The position numbers were made by a program, and so were the translations under genes. Under the pieces are notes generated by a model. That model did no database searches, was not told the origin of the DNA, and saw nothing but the letters and a program-made list of their open reading frames with translations. DNA of 64,000 bases from assembly GCF_932274485.2 (NCBI RefSeq), contig NC_065879.2, forward strand, positions 59,665,459-59,729,458, read 5' to 3'. The stretch is from Patella vulgata. Lineage: Eukaryota > Mollusca > Gastropoda > Patellidae. The first letter of the stretch is position 1, and every line of letters begins with the position of its first letter. Below, one piece after another: positions 1 through 11,034 of the stretch.

Positions 1-1299
1 TCTGATTGCGATTAAGTAGTTGTCTTTGGTGTCAATATATATGTTTTCGGGGAGGCAGGTTCAATTTCTGTCATATACAACTGCGTAAAATGGTCGTATG
101 TTCATCAATTTAGCATATTTCCAAGATGGCGGAACATTTTCTAAACACATTGTTATCATTTATTTACTTGTCGTTGATATTTACAGGTTTCGGAGTCCAA
201 TTCTGGTACATAGGCTATTAGCTAGTAGCACATTCCTGAAAGCCGGTACCGTGTCGTACCCATTTGGTATATTATCCAACGTTGAAATTTACTCATCCTA
301 GATGACCACTGAGCTGATATCGATTTTCCTGGGAAAGAAAAGCTTATTTTTGGCATAAAGGCAAAGGGAGCGTAACTACAGCGTGGGGCTTACGCCATGA
401 CCACACTAAGCGCTTACTACATGATCTTACTACACCCATGGCCAAGCTCTGGCTACGCGCAAAGTATTCCCACCATGATCTCGCGGTTCTCACCACACTC
501 CCGTGATGTGCCTACCAGGCGTAAGACGCTCTCTCGCCACGCATATAGAGAGACCGCGCCATGCTCAGCCGCCCTCATTCACTTTCAAGCAGAGAACAAC
601 CAAAAGTCAAGCAATCAAGAACATTTTATAGTTCTCTTGATGTTTCCTCTTTGGGTGCTAGACTGGAGCTGATGGACGAGACTCATTATCTTTCTTATAT
701 ATGCATAAAGGTCGTAACAGCGTAGCAAGCCTAGGAGCTTCTTTCCAGTCTGGTGGCAACGTGGATGATAGCGATGTGGACGTGGCTGTAAATGAAATAC
801 AGTGTACTTGCTATTATCAACTGACTTTCAAGCTGAATGTGAACGAGCATGTCGAATGTTGTTGCGTTGGAAACGTAAAGTATGTCACCACTTACACAAC
901 GATGTGGCTGGCTACTTTGACATCATTGTCCCCCGTTCTTTCAGTGGAGATGTCATAAATGACGGGTCACGACGTCGTTTAAGTGGTGGTATAGTTTGTT
1001 TTTTCTAACGCAACAGCATTCCTCTGAACGACTCCTTCCACACGCAGCTTGGGGTCAGTTGATAAAATAATCTATGCCATGCAGGGTTTTTTATAGCAAG
1101 TATTACTATTTCATTTGCAGTCCCTGTTTTTATTTCTTGGTATACCGCTTTATATTTAATATCATACATTTCTGTTCTACTTTTTAATTTATTACTAACC
1201 TTTTCAAAAGTCTTAAGTCTCGCGTTTTTAACCATCTATAACTGACAGACAATTATAAACGGCCTTTCCCCATCCTATCTTCACGATTCAATCTTGACA
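1..1299. other. No recognisable gene
   Basis: I see no gene here. Short frames of 60-90 codons exist on both strands but none shows a recognisable domain, and the codon content looks like random AT-rich sequence. Positions 361-560 are richer in GC than their surroundings and read like decayed repeat. No terminal repeats or tandem units stand out. Confidence 0.5.
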
Positions 1300-1740
1300 A
1301 AAAGCGCACATTATAATCTCCGAAAAACAAACCTACCCGAATATATATAAATGTAAAACAAATATCTTCTATAATTCTTTCATACCATCGTCAATTAGAG
1401 AATGGAACAAATTAAGTGCAGACACAAAAAATTCAATATCTCTAAATATTTTCAATTCGAAAATCATGGCTCAAGATCCAATACCACCAAAACCTTTCGC
1501 GTAAACCAAATCATTCATTCTAAACTGCGTCTCTTTTGCACCAATCTAAACGGACATAAATTTTTACGTCATATTTCTGACAATCCATCCGGTAAATGTG
1601 GTCATCAATTTGAAGACACTGAACATTTTTTATTGAATTGCTCCCTATATTCAGGTGCCCGAAATAATACAATAAATAATTTACCTACTATTCATCGAAA
1701 CACACACTACAATCTTATTGTACGGAATTGACGACATAAA
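1300..1740 (+). mobile_element. LINE remnant, C-terminal end of a reverse transcriptase ORF
   Basis: Two blocks match the usual C-terminal tail of CR1/L2/jockey-like LINE polyproteins. The first reads HYNLRKTNLPEY at about 1309-1345, like the common RYNLRNRNN motif that precedes an 'S.I..WN.L' block, seen here as REWNKL just before 1410. The second is the open frame at 1402-1731, with HSKLRLFCTNLNGH, then CGHQFEDTEHFLLNCSLY, a Cys/His knuckle typical of the LINE tail. The two blocks lie in different frames, so at least one frameshift separates them. No reverse transcriptase core precedes it, so this is a 5'-truncated copy. It is a different copy from the LINE that begins at about 1849, which has its own tail at 6005-6220. 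Confidence 0.7.
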
Positions 1741-1848
1741 AAAACCTCATTCGATATTTTTAAAACTGTCCACTCGTTTTTCGAAATCACCAAACGGTTC
1801 CAGGGACAACTATAACACACTCACTGTAATTATATTTTCACTAGTACA

Positions 1849-4016
1849 TTGCTGTTTCTTTATGTAAATACATGTATCTATATCTCACCCGAAAGCTCTA
1901 AATACTACCATGATAAAGACTCCTCAACACTTGAATCATTAGAGGAAATCCTTGTCCTATGCCAGTCCGATTTCCCACAGTGTTCCATATTACTTGCTGG
2001 GGAATTTCAATTGCAGGACTGGACAACTAGATGACTTTACCCATGATGACTCTTTGAAATATATACAAGACACCAATGACGTTTATGAGCAAGACACGTT
2101 CGGTGCTCCACGAAACAACCTGGACGAACAAGAAAACAACTTTGGGCGAGAATTTATCAGGTTGTGTAAGGTGTTTGGGATTCACATATTGAATGGACGT
2201 TTTGCTAGTGATCCCAAAGGTGACTTTACGTGTTTGGCTAATAATGGCCAGAGTGTAGTTTACTATATGGTGGCCTCCACAGATCTTTTTCCACAAATAA
2301 GAGACTTTAAGGTTGGACAGTTTGATGGCTCTGATCACTTTCCAAAACACAACAACTGAATGTGATTCACAGATACATGAGCGGCATATGTTCAAATGGA
2401 ACCCATTACACAAAAATGGCTTTATACATACTATCTCAGACGATTACTCCTGCAATATTCTTGGTGATCTTGAAAACGCCTTGACACTTGCCGTTAATGT
2501 TTCAGTTGAAAAGCTCAGTCATGTCCTTGATAAAGCAGCTAAACCAATGTTCACAGTATGTCGTCCATTTCGTCGTCTCTATACCCAACCCCCGTGGTTC
2601 GATCAAAATTGTGAACTTCTAAAACAATCAAAATCTAAATATCTACAGAACTACTAAATGTGATATTGACCTCAACAACTACAACCCCCCCCCCCCCCCC
2701 CAAAAAAAAAAAAAGAGTTGAAAAGCCTGTGTTCCTCGAAAAAGAATGAGTACTGTCAACAACTTAGTTGTAATTTGGAAAGTAACATCCCGAACCCGCA
2801 AAAATTTTGGGGAAGAGTAAAATCCCTTCTACGGAGACCACCAGCCAATTCATAAATCTGTTGCGATGAATGGATAGCATACTTTCGTGATCTTTTGAAC
2901 TCTAATAGTCGTTTAACCGACCACTGGTCCCTAGACTCTTTAACATCACATGATGATCATTGTGATATTTGTGAAAGTAATACTCCCAATAAATTAAATA
3001 AACCCATCACAGAATTTGAAGTTTCTTAGGCAATTAAGAGTGCCCGCAATAATAAGTCACCTGGCATTGATGGACTATGTAATGAACTTATCAAAGAGAG
3101 TGAGGCCATCATAAAGTCAGCCCTTTGTAATATATTTAACGCAATCCTGAACAGCGGGAACTTCCCTGAGAAATGGGACAAGGTCATTATAAGTCCTATA
3201 CACAAGACAGGTTGTGTGGACAATGTCGATAACTACAGGGGAATCTCCTTGCTGTCCAGTTTGTGTAAAATATTTACAAAAGTATTAAACAACAGACTAC
3301 TATCCTGGTGTAATTTAAATAATATTATCCATGAGTATCAAGCTGGGTTCCGTCAAAAATACTCAACTGTCGATAATATATTCTCCTTACAAGGTATTAT
3401 AAGTATTATATCTATCGAGAAAAGGGGGGCGAATATATCTGCTATTTGTGGACTTCCACAAAGTGTTTGATTCCGTCCAGCATGACTTGCTCTGGGTCAG
3501 CATGATGGAAGCAGGTATCCATGGAAAGTCCATCAATATCATCAGAAACATGTATTCCAAGTGCAAATCTTGTGTTGTTACACCACTGGGACTAACTGAC
3601 CTCTTTGCATGTAAAACGGGTACCAGACAAGGCTGTATATTAAGCCCGTTATTATTTTCGCTCTTCATAAATCTATATGTCAGTGAGTTGCAAAATAAAA
3701 AATGTAATGGTATTTCCCAATGTATTCTCTTTGCTATTTGCCGATGACATCGGAAACATTGCCAAATTAACTGTCTAGCATCATTCTGTGAGAAATATGG
3801 AATGTCCATCAACATCCAAAAGACCAAGATACTTGTATTTAGAAACGGTGGTCCACTGAGAGCATATGAAAAATGGAATTACAATAATGTCCCAATAGAT
3901 ACCGTTTCTTTCTTTAGATATCTAGGGGTTGTGTTCTCAACAAAACTTAAATGGTCGAAAACAAAAGAAGTTCAAATTCTACAATCCGAGAAAGTTATTA
4001 ATATACTATTCAAAAA
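1849..4016 (+). mobile_element. LINE-A, endonuclease and reverse transcriptase part (broken)
   Basis: This is the upstream part of a non-LTR retrotransposon ORF2. The APE-type endonuclease lies at about 1849-2360: GNFNCRTG (the family has GD.N.RTG, so Asp is lost), FGREFIRLCKVFGIHILNGR, and SDHFP at its end. The reverse transcriptase lies at about 3015-3750: NKSPGIDGL, YRGISLLSSLCKIFTK, YQAGFRQKYSTVDN, then DFHKVFDSVQHDLL (motif A), GTRQGCILSPLLFSLF (motif B) and FADD at 3737-3748 (motif C), followed by KTKILVFRNGG and a FRYLGV block. Stops and frame changes break it in several places, for example a stop before AIKSARNNKSPG and a frame change just before FADD; a C-run followed by an A-run at 2688-2713 is another. 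Clade looks CR1/jockey-like but I cannot assign it. A Tc1-like element interrupts it at about 4017; the rest continues at about 5522. Confidence 0.85.
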
Positions 4017-5521
4017 AAGGAGGGGATATTTGATTTTTAAGTGTTATTAAAGTCACCTAATGAAACTGGCGAAGAAACAAATGACAAAATGAAATGAAGT
4101 TCACATTCATCGATTTATTCCAAATGATCGTTAGACTAAGTAAGGCACAGACTGACCATTATAAGGGTAAAATGATACCCGGGGTCAAACAGCAAAGTTA
4201 CCACAGCATCACAACCAAGTCAGTAACGGGTAAATCCTCCTCTGTTTGCCAAACAAGCATTGATCCGACGTGGCATACTCCTAATGAGACGTCTAAGGTC
4301 ATTTTGGTCCAGATTGTCCCATTCCTGTTGCAACGCAGCAGCAAGTTCTTGGGCATTGGCAGGACGTTGTTGACGTTGACGTAACCTCTGTCCAAGCATG
4401 TCCCAGACATATTCGATGGGGGAGAGGTCGGGACTCAGTGCTGGCCAAGGTAATGTGGTGATGTTCTGTTGTTGGAGGTAACCTGTAACGATCCTGGCCC
4501 TGTGACATCTTGCGTTGTCATCCTGGAAGATGAAACGGCGGCCATGACGTCGTGCGAACGGCACAACATGGACTGCCAAGATGTTGTCCCGGTAGTACTG
4601 TCCTGTAACACGCCCTGCAACAACATGTAAAGCCGTTCTTCCAGCAACAGTGATGCCTCCCCACACCATAACAGAACCACCCCCAAATCGATCATGTCTG
4701 ATGACGTTAACGTCTTGGAAGCGCTCGTTTCGACGACGCCACACCCTCCTACGTCTGTCCAAAAAATCAACAGTGAACCTTGACTCATCTGAAAACATCA
4801 CATTGCTCCAGCGTCGATTATCCCAGTGTTGACGATCCCTACACCAACGACGTCTTGCCTGAATGTGATGATCTCTCAAACAAGGGATCACGCGAGGACG
4901 TCGGGCGCGAAGGTGACCCCTATGCAGTCGATTCCGAATCGTCTGGCCACTCACTCTCACACCAGTGTCTGTTTGAAGACGAGCGTTGATCTGATTTGCT
5001 GTGATGACACGATTTCTCAAGGCTAAGGTACGGATAAATCGATCCTGGGCTTGAGTTGTCGCCCTTGGTCGACCTGAGCGTGGTCTGTCCTGTACAGATT
5101 GTGTATCACGGTATCTGGACCATAGCCTGCTTATGACAGACTGAGAAACATTCATCGTCCGCGCCACAACCGCCTGTGTTGTGCCGATCTGTAGCATGCC
5201 AAGGGCACGTAACCTTTCATTTTGGGTAAGCCGACGCATATCAAAATTTGTTTTCTGGTCACTAAAACAATTAAACTGATGTTTCCACCCTGGAATTCAA
5301 TGCCACAATGACTGTAACATTCAAAGTCAGAGTCGTGCAAATCTTGGGTTGGACCCCCATGATGATCCCAAGCATCACCTGCATTCCATGCGGTAGCTTT
5401 TGGTGCGTTTGGGCGTCACATGTAACTGGAAATGTTTCTTCTGTTAGGTTCTATAGTGACTTTTTTCGTAGTCATTTGCATATTTTAGTATTATGCCCCC
5501 AAAATCAAATATCCCCTACTG
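4017..5521 (-). mobile_element. Tc1/mariner-like DNA transposon A, inserted in LINE-A
   Basis: A transposon of about 1.5 kb whose two ends are inverted repeats. The left end (about 4017-4086) reads aggggatatttgatttt and continues with aaagtcac and gaagaaac; the right end (about 5430-5521), on the opposite strand, reads cagtaggggatatttgattt with the same later words. The arms are imperfect. The right end keeps the CAGT start usual for Tc1 elements, the left end does not, and I cannot see a clean TA duplication at both ends. LINE-A coding sequence lies on both sides, so the insertion is younger than the LINE. The transposase gene inside is on the minus strand. Exact outer ends are uncertain by a few bases. 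Confidence 0.8.
4220..5239 (-). CDS. Tc1-like DD34E transposase
   Basis: An uninterrupted 339-residue frame, the usual full length for a Tc1 transposase. This enzyme cuts the element out at its terminal repeats and inserts it at TA sites in nuclear DNA. Residues 1-50 form the first helix-turn-helix (MRRLTQNERLRALGML ... VSQSVISRLWSRY), residues 54-60 carry the basic RSGRPRA motif, and residues 60-125 look like the second helix-turn-helix. The catalytic triad is visible as D151 in FSDESRF, D241 in FQDDNARCH and E276 in SPIEYVWD, with 34 residues between the last two, so DD34E. A GGGSVMVWGG block lies at 186-195. The start is chosen because MRRLTQNERL aligns with MPRLTENQRN of the other Tc1-like protein in this window. 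It ends with RGGFTRY, shared in form with that protein (RGGQTRY). The frame is intact although the terminal repeats have drifted. Confidence 0.95.
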   Translation of the reverse strand: MRRLTQNERLRALGMLQIGTTQAVVARTMNVSQSVISRLWSRYRDTQSVQDRPRSGRPRATTQAQDRFIRTLALRNRVITANQINARLQTDTGVRVSGQTIRNRLHRGHLRARRPRVIPCLRDHHIQARRRWCRDRQHWDNRRWSNVMFSDESRFTVDFLDRRRRVWRRRNERFQDVNVIRHDRFGGGSVMVWGGITVAGRTALHVVAGRVTGQYYRDNILAVHVVPFARRHGRRFIFQDDNARCHRARIVTGYLQQQNITTLPWPALSPDLSPIEYVWDMLGQRLRQRQQRPANAQELAAALQQEWDNLDQNDLRRLIRSMPRRINACLANRGGFTRY

Positions 5522-6223
5522 ATGAAATGTATAGACAAAAAGTGGCAAGGTATCAATCTTAGTTGTGCTGTACAAATATTTGATAAAATGATCCTTCCAA
5601 TTTTATTGTATGGCATTCTTTTTGTACAGAAATAAAAAATGTCCATTTAAAATTCTTCAAATATGTATTACAACTGCCTCCTCATACTAGTAACTCTGCT
5701 GTTTTAGGTGAACTCGTTAGATCCTACCTTTTTGTTAACTCTGCAAATAGATGTATCAGATAATTGGGTTAAACTTTTATGCATGCCAGACCATCGACTT
5801 CCCAAACAAACGTATGTAATGCTATATAACTTGGATATGAATGGTAAGAAAACATGGGCAAGCGATGTTAAAAATCTATTATTTAGGTATGACTTTGGTA
5901 TAGTATGGAGTATGGCACTATTCCTTATATGGAAACTCAAGACTTGTTTATTATAGCCAATTTAAAAGTATGCTTGGTCTAGAACCGTATTTGCTGTCAA
6001 CATAATGACAATTAAGAAATTTAAGCGCGCGCTTATTAAATTTCGTTGTGGATCATACCTGTTTGTGGACACGCTTTGTAAATGGCTTAAATTGCCAGAG
6101 GATTACAAAATATGTCGTTTATGTGATCTGCATGAGTGCGAAGATGGGTGTCACTTTCTATTAAGATGCTCGGCATACGATAGTACGGAGTCTGGTAAGG
6201 GACGCAAAATAAAAAAGAAATAT
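5522..6223 (+). mobile_element. LINE-A, C-terminal part (broken)
   Basis: Continuation of LINE-A beyond the Tc1-like insertion. Conceptual reading gives ILPILLYGI near 5590-5620, then an open stretch at 5708-5956 containing DNWVKLLCMPDHRLPKQTYV and GKKTWASDVKNLLFRY, and another at 6005-6220 with KKFKRALIKFRCGSYLF, then CRLCDLHECEDGCHFLLRCSAYD. The last part is the Cys/His knuckle that ends many LINE ORF2 proteins. Several frame changes separate the stretches. The coding signal stops at the GC-rich palindromic doublet starting at about 6224. Confidence 0.75.
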
Positions 6224-6306
6224 CTGGCGCGCGCCAGATATTATCCGGTGCGCACCCGATAACTAAGTGGCGCGCGCCAGATATTATCCGGTGCGCACCG
6301 GATAAT
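6224..6306. repeat. Tandem doublet of GC-rich palindromes
   Basis: Two head-to-tail copies of a unit of about 44 bp. Each unit holds two palindromes: TGGCGCGCGCCA, then TATCCGGTGCGCACCGGATA (perfect in the second copy, one base off in the first). The GC content is far above that of the neighbourhood. It sits between the end of LINE-A and the integrase-like remnant, so it could be an end structure of either element or an unrelated repeat. Function unknown. Confidence 0.85.
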
Positions 6307-6380
6307 AACTAGTTCAGGTTCTCGTCATTACATGCATGTCGCATGGATCAAAATAGATTAACATTCGTAAATACTTTCAC

Positions 6381-7160
6381 TTGGGTGTTAGTTATGAGGA
6401 AATAACAACCATTCTCCTGGTAAATCATCAGATACAACTATCGGTTAGACAGTTAAAGTGGCTTTTGCGAGATGCAGGACTTGGCAGAAGAAAGCATTAT
6501 TCCTGTTTACTGGAGGTTGTTCAATATATTCAGCAAGAGTTACATCGAAGTGGTCAATGCCATGGATATCGATGGATGCATTTAAAATGTATCCAAAGTG
6601 GTTATACTATTCAAAAAGAATACGTTTGAGCTATACTGAAACTTTTAGATCCGGTAGGTGTGGAATGTCGCTTGCGTCGTAGACTTAGGAGAAGACAATA
6701 TAACAGAATAGGAGCAAACTATATGTGGCACGTTGATTCGCATGATACGCTTAAACCATTTGGATTGTGCATTAATGGTTGCATAGATGGATTTTCTCGA
6801 TATATCGTTTGGCTTCGGGTTAACCAAACATCCAGTGACCCCAAAGTTATTGCCGGATACTATATGGATGCTGTTAAACAACGCGGTGGTACCCCCTTCA
6901 CTATCCGCAGTGATATGGGTACTGAAAATGGCTATGTTGCTGAAATGCAGTCTTTTTTACGCAGACATGGTAATAATACCAACAGATCTGAAGTTTGGAT
7001 ATCACTTTTTAAACAACTCAAAATGGATGGTCATTATGGTGGAAGCTTTATTGATAAAAGCTTAGTCCAGTTTTGTTTTATCGAAATAGTACAGGTGATT
7101 CACCCTCATCCAATACTCTACACGGTAGAGTTTTCATCGAAATCCAAGCTCCTAATGTAA
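6381..7160 (+). mobile_element. Decayed rve-type (DDE) integrase/transposase
   Basis: The start reads GVSYEEITTILLVNHQIQLSVRQLKWLLRDAGLGRR in form (a helix-turn-helix N-terminus). It is followed by an rve catalytic core: WHVDSHDTLKPFG with the first Asp, CINGCIDGFSRYIVWL, IRSDMGTENGYV with the second Asp, and NRSEVWISLFKQL with a plausible catalytic Glu. Proteins of this build are widespread in fish and marine invertebrates; I believe they belong to IS3EU-like DNA transposons, but an origin from another integrase-bearing element cannot be excluded by eye. The copy is broken, with at least two breaks, and looks old. No terminal repeats were identified. Confidence 0.7.
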
Positions 7161-8434
7161 ATAAGGAGACCCAATATGGCACTACTCTATATCTAACCTC
7201 GGCTGTATGACGGTAAATACCTACACCTATACGGTTTACTTTTGGAAAAACGTGGCACATTTAGAAAGAAGTTCTCAAAATTGCGTCGTTCGAAGAGTGT
7301 GTAGAATTTTGATTGCAAAGTTGTCCTTGTTTAAAGAAAATCGGATAAACTTGAAAGAAAAACCGCTTCAGCTTTGATAGCTTTGTATGATAAAACATTC
7401 TGTAAAGGCGTCGCCATGGGCGACGCCGTTGGTAATCCAGGAACTTGAAAGTAGTTCCAATGGCGGATTTCGTCAAACAGATGGGGCTAGATGTAGGGTA
7501 CAGGAGCCTGCCAAGTGCCAATATGGAAACCTGTGTTTCATAACTAAGATTGTACACCAGCTAGAAATTGATAAAAAAAAAGGTAACAAGTTTAAACCAG
7601 GTAAAACATCTATGTATTTCTATGCGTAACGCATTGTCGTAAGATCCGACACATGCGCTAACGCAGTGCTTACGGTTTGAGTATCCTTCTGCGGCCAACT
7701 GAGGACCAAAAATCACTTGCCGCGACACAGGAGTGACGTTATGACGTACATATTGCGCCAGAGTAACGCACCCCGGTTTGAGACTTGCTTATATCACAAG
7801 CCCATTAGGGCAGTAAATCATAGTTATCGTGGTGTCGTCACAAACGGTGTCTTTATTTGTTAATTAAAAGCGAAATGGATTGTCCTTTTGTTTAGCATAA
7901 CCCTTTAGGTATACGGAATAAAACATGAAGTGTCTGTAACGGCTAGACGTCCCCTTTAAGTAGATGACATCGGTAGTAATCAAAATACCACAGTATGGCC
8001 TAACCAGTAGAATTATTGTAATTGTTGTTCAATTTGAGTTCAAGATTACCTGATATTGGCTACAAACTACAAATTTTTTTATCCCGTTCCTTGAGAGGTC
8101 TAAATAGTGAATGGCCCATGTGCTCTACTTGATAACGAAAGGTAAATTTCACCTACACATTATTATTATAAAATAAAAGTCCAGTTTTATGCAGACACCG
8201 CATAATACAGCTTGGGGCATTGGTCTCCATTTCCAGATGAAGACTGGCGGGTTTAAGTTGTTTGAAAACGTATCACAAATAGTGAGTTAGTTGCTCGGCC
8301 ATTAGCTAGAGGAATTTAAGGGATTTTAACACAAAATTAAGCAGTTTTATTCTGAAAAAAATATCGGGATTAGCCCTTTTATAATTTCTCAATTTTCATG
8401 AAATTTAGTATGTACGTAGATCTTGCTGGTGCGA
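7161..8434. other. No recognisable gene
   Basis: Nothing with a domain is visible. Frames of 60-98 codons at 7261-7557 and 7387-7629 overlap on opposite strands and show no family motif. A short GGCGTCGCCATGGGCGACGCC palindrome-like word lies near 7408-7428. Otherwise AT-rich unique-looking sequence. Confidence 0.5.
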
Positions 8435-9114
8435 CTTGAAAAATTACTTTAGAAATTTTCTAACTTATCTCCCCTTGTGGAAATTAAGGATCAAAGTTTT
8501 CAAATAAATCGACGAAATATAGGTCAGATTGCCTTGAATGTTTTTTTTCTGTACTAGTTAAGTAATTACGGATGAGTACACAAAATATGGAGTATGTCGA
8601 TCGAACCGGAAGTGCCACCATCTTGAAACGTGAAAAATCCCTAAGGTTTTTTCGATATTTTACTAACAGCTATGGCAGTTACATTTTCTGAATCCTTGAA
8701 GAAATGCCTAAAAAATGTTCCAGCCAGAATTTTGATTTAGGTCAACTGATGGTCACCATTTTGAATTGAATATGGAACGGCGAAAAGTCTACATTAACGG
8801 GCTTTTAAATAAACACAATTGACCGTAGTTTGTTGAATTCGTCTCTTATTTCTGAAATAAATATATGTGTGCATAGCCTGGCGCATGGTCGAATTTTTGT
8901 TATTTGAAACATTTAAAATTTCCAATTTCACCTTTGATCTTTTTCGTGCCGACAAAGTTGTTTACGAGTAAAAAAATACGCATTAACGTCTTAGCGATGC
9001 AAGGTAGATAACTCTGGTAAATGACGTGAAATGTGTATCCCATGTAAGGGCCGTCAAGAATATAATTACCATATTGTCCGTGGATATCTTTCTTTCAGCT
9101 TACTTTCAGTTCAG

Positions 9115-9689
9115 CAGTGCCGGACTGGTACGTGGGCCAAAGGCCCACCTGTCAAGTCATTGACTAAGGCCCACACAAATATGCGCCGAAGGTCCGCCAG
9201 CGGGAAAATTTTGAAAATTGACAACCGCAAACCCATTTTCCAAGCATTTTAGACCAAAGCAGAAGAAGGCAAATTTTTGATTTCCAAGTGAAATCCAAAC
9301 CCGGAAGTGATTAATTTTTCGCGGAAAACTAAAAACTAGCAAGTTTTTGGCGATTATTTCGGCGATAATGACTTATGAAGAACTAAGTAGAGGTTAAAAG
9401 ATGAATTACACGGTTCTCGGTATAATGAGGTCAAACTCATAAAGTTCTTTCCTTGTAGTAGGCCTACACTTCTTTTTTTGTGTTGTTTGTCAGTCATTTT
9501 TTTCCTATCTTTTCTTTCTCCTGTCATCTCCTTCCTTCTTTCTTTTCTTTCCTCCCCCTCTCCTTTCTTTCTCTTTTCTTTTTTCTTTCTCTTTTTTCTT
9601 TTTTTCTTTATAGGCTTAGCCCACTTTTTTTAATGAGCTTAGGCCCACCTGTCACGGACAGGCGGACAGGTGGGTCCAGTCCGGCACTG
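9115..9689. mobile_element. hAT-like MITE with 8-bp target duplication
   Basis: A 575-bp non-autonomous element. Both ends read CAGTGCCGGACTGG inward (perfect over 14 bp) and continue with GGGCC.. and CCCACCTGTC text. It is flanked by CAGTTCAG at 9107-9114 and CAGTCCAG at 9690-9697, an 8-bp target duplication with one mismatch. The CAGTG start and 8-bp duplication fit the hAT superfamily. The interior has no coding frame and contains a pyrimidine-rich stretch (CTTT/CTCC) at about 9470-9610. Confidence 0.88.
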
Positions 9690-10855
9690 CAGTCCAGTGT
9701 TTAAAAGTTGATGTTTTTGGTCTGGGTTAGGGTTGGGATTACCGCTAGCCCTGCTTACATCTCTTGACCTTTGACCAAACTTGAAGTTGGCCTTATCCAG
9801 TAGATCAAACCGTCTATTTATAGCAATACTTTCATTATCTTGCGTTTGGTGTCGCCACCGTGTGCTCAATTTGGCGATTGAGCACCTGATCGGGACCATT
9901 ATGTTGATACAGACGACTTGATCTTCGTCAGGTTGAAAGGTTAAAATTGAAAACAACATCGAACGTGATGGTTTTCAAATACTATTTCAAATATAAGCTA
10001 AACAGCATTTTTTCATTTTTTGTTGAAGACAAGTCCAGGATATGGAGAATTTTATTTGATTTTTATTTACAGTTAAGCCAATTAATATTTATATACTGTT
10101 GGTCTATATTCTTTTACTGCTCTAAAAATATGTCACTTTATACAATCCAAAAGACTGGCCACTGTCCGTGCCAGACCCCCCTTTCTACATCAACAACAAG
10201 GGAGGGAGAACCACGCCGGAAGATATCGGTTATATGTATAGAAATATATCTATGGGTTTTATAACATCGTCAACTAGTATACACACTGGCAAAGCTAAGC
10301 TTTATAATATTTCTAACATTATATATAATTTCCGCCCCTGTGATTTGCAGAGGCTGTCGTTATTGTAGACAGGGGCAGTGTCTAGTCTTTTGGATCAGAC
10401 GAAAACCCTTGGCTGCTGTAATTCGTACTAAACGTATACTATTTCTGACAATATTAGTTCCCAGGGACAGTGTTTAGTAGTTCGGATCGTACGAAAACCC
10501 CTGGCAGCTGTAATTCGTAATAAAACTAGACCGACATGGCTCCGCTATCCGGGCTAAATTTCACAGATGGCACACTGTATGACATAAGTCTGTCTTCATT
10601 AGCCCAGTTGGTGTAGAAAAGTAGGACGATAAACCCCATTACACTTTGGTTTAATTTCGTCAAGAACACCGCTATCTATGAAATTCTGTATCGCTTTATG
10701 CAACTTGAATAAATATTGTCGGAAAAACACTACCATAAAGTTAGTCAGGTCGGTAAATGAAGGAATCAAAAAGAATGAAAAATTGTTGTTTAGCTTATAT
10801 TTGAAATTATTTTTGCCAACCGTATCACGCCCGAGGTTGTTTTCAATTTCAGCAT

Positions 10856-10979
10856 CGATTTCCCGGTTGTACGTGACAAGGAGTGGGGTCGCCCGTCTAA
10901 ATAAAATTGAACTATACGTTAGTCCCGAAATGACCTAGTTTGTGTCGAGTGGTCGATAAACCCCATTTTGCTCTCTCTA
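10856..10979 (+). mobile_element. SINE fragment with internal deletion
   Basis: Matches the family seen whole at 38152-38428: box B side (cccggttgtacgtgacaagg), then the 3' part with 'cccgaaatgacctagtttgt' and the CTCT tail. The tRNA box A side and the middle of the SINE, including its CTCCGG motif, are missing. The same SINE fragment occurs in the inverted partner at 51037-51226, so it predates the duplication of the larger repeat. Confidence 0.8.
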
Positions 10980-11034
10980 AATTTCAGCACTCCTAACTCT
11001 AAAACTAAATGCAAGGAACGAGCCTGTTTACATT

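Larger units (their letters stand above)
8435..11034 (+). repeat. Left copy of a long dispersed inverted repeat
   Basis: Blocks at 8435-8960, 10250-10540 and 10640-11034 are found again, reverse-complemented and in mirrored order, at 50980-52790. Shared words include 'cgaccggaagtgccacc'-like text around 8610, 'ccctgtgatttgcagaggct' near 10336 and 'gcaaggaacgagcctgttta' near 11012. About 1.3 kb of the left copy (8960-10250) has no clear partner; part of that is the MITE at 9115-9689. A short segment at 9938-10020 is a second, oppositely oriented copy of 10790-10860. The frame at 10678-10938 encodes CNLNKYCRKNTTIKLVRSVN, which is repeated in the partner at 51141-51413, but shared descent of the DNA explains this without coding. 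Confidence 0.8.
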
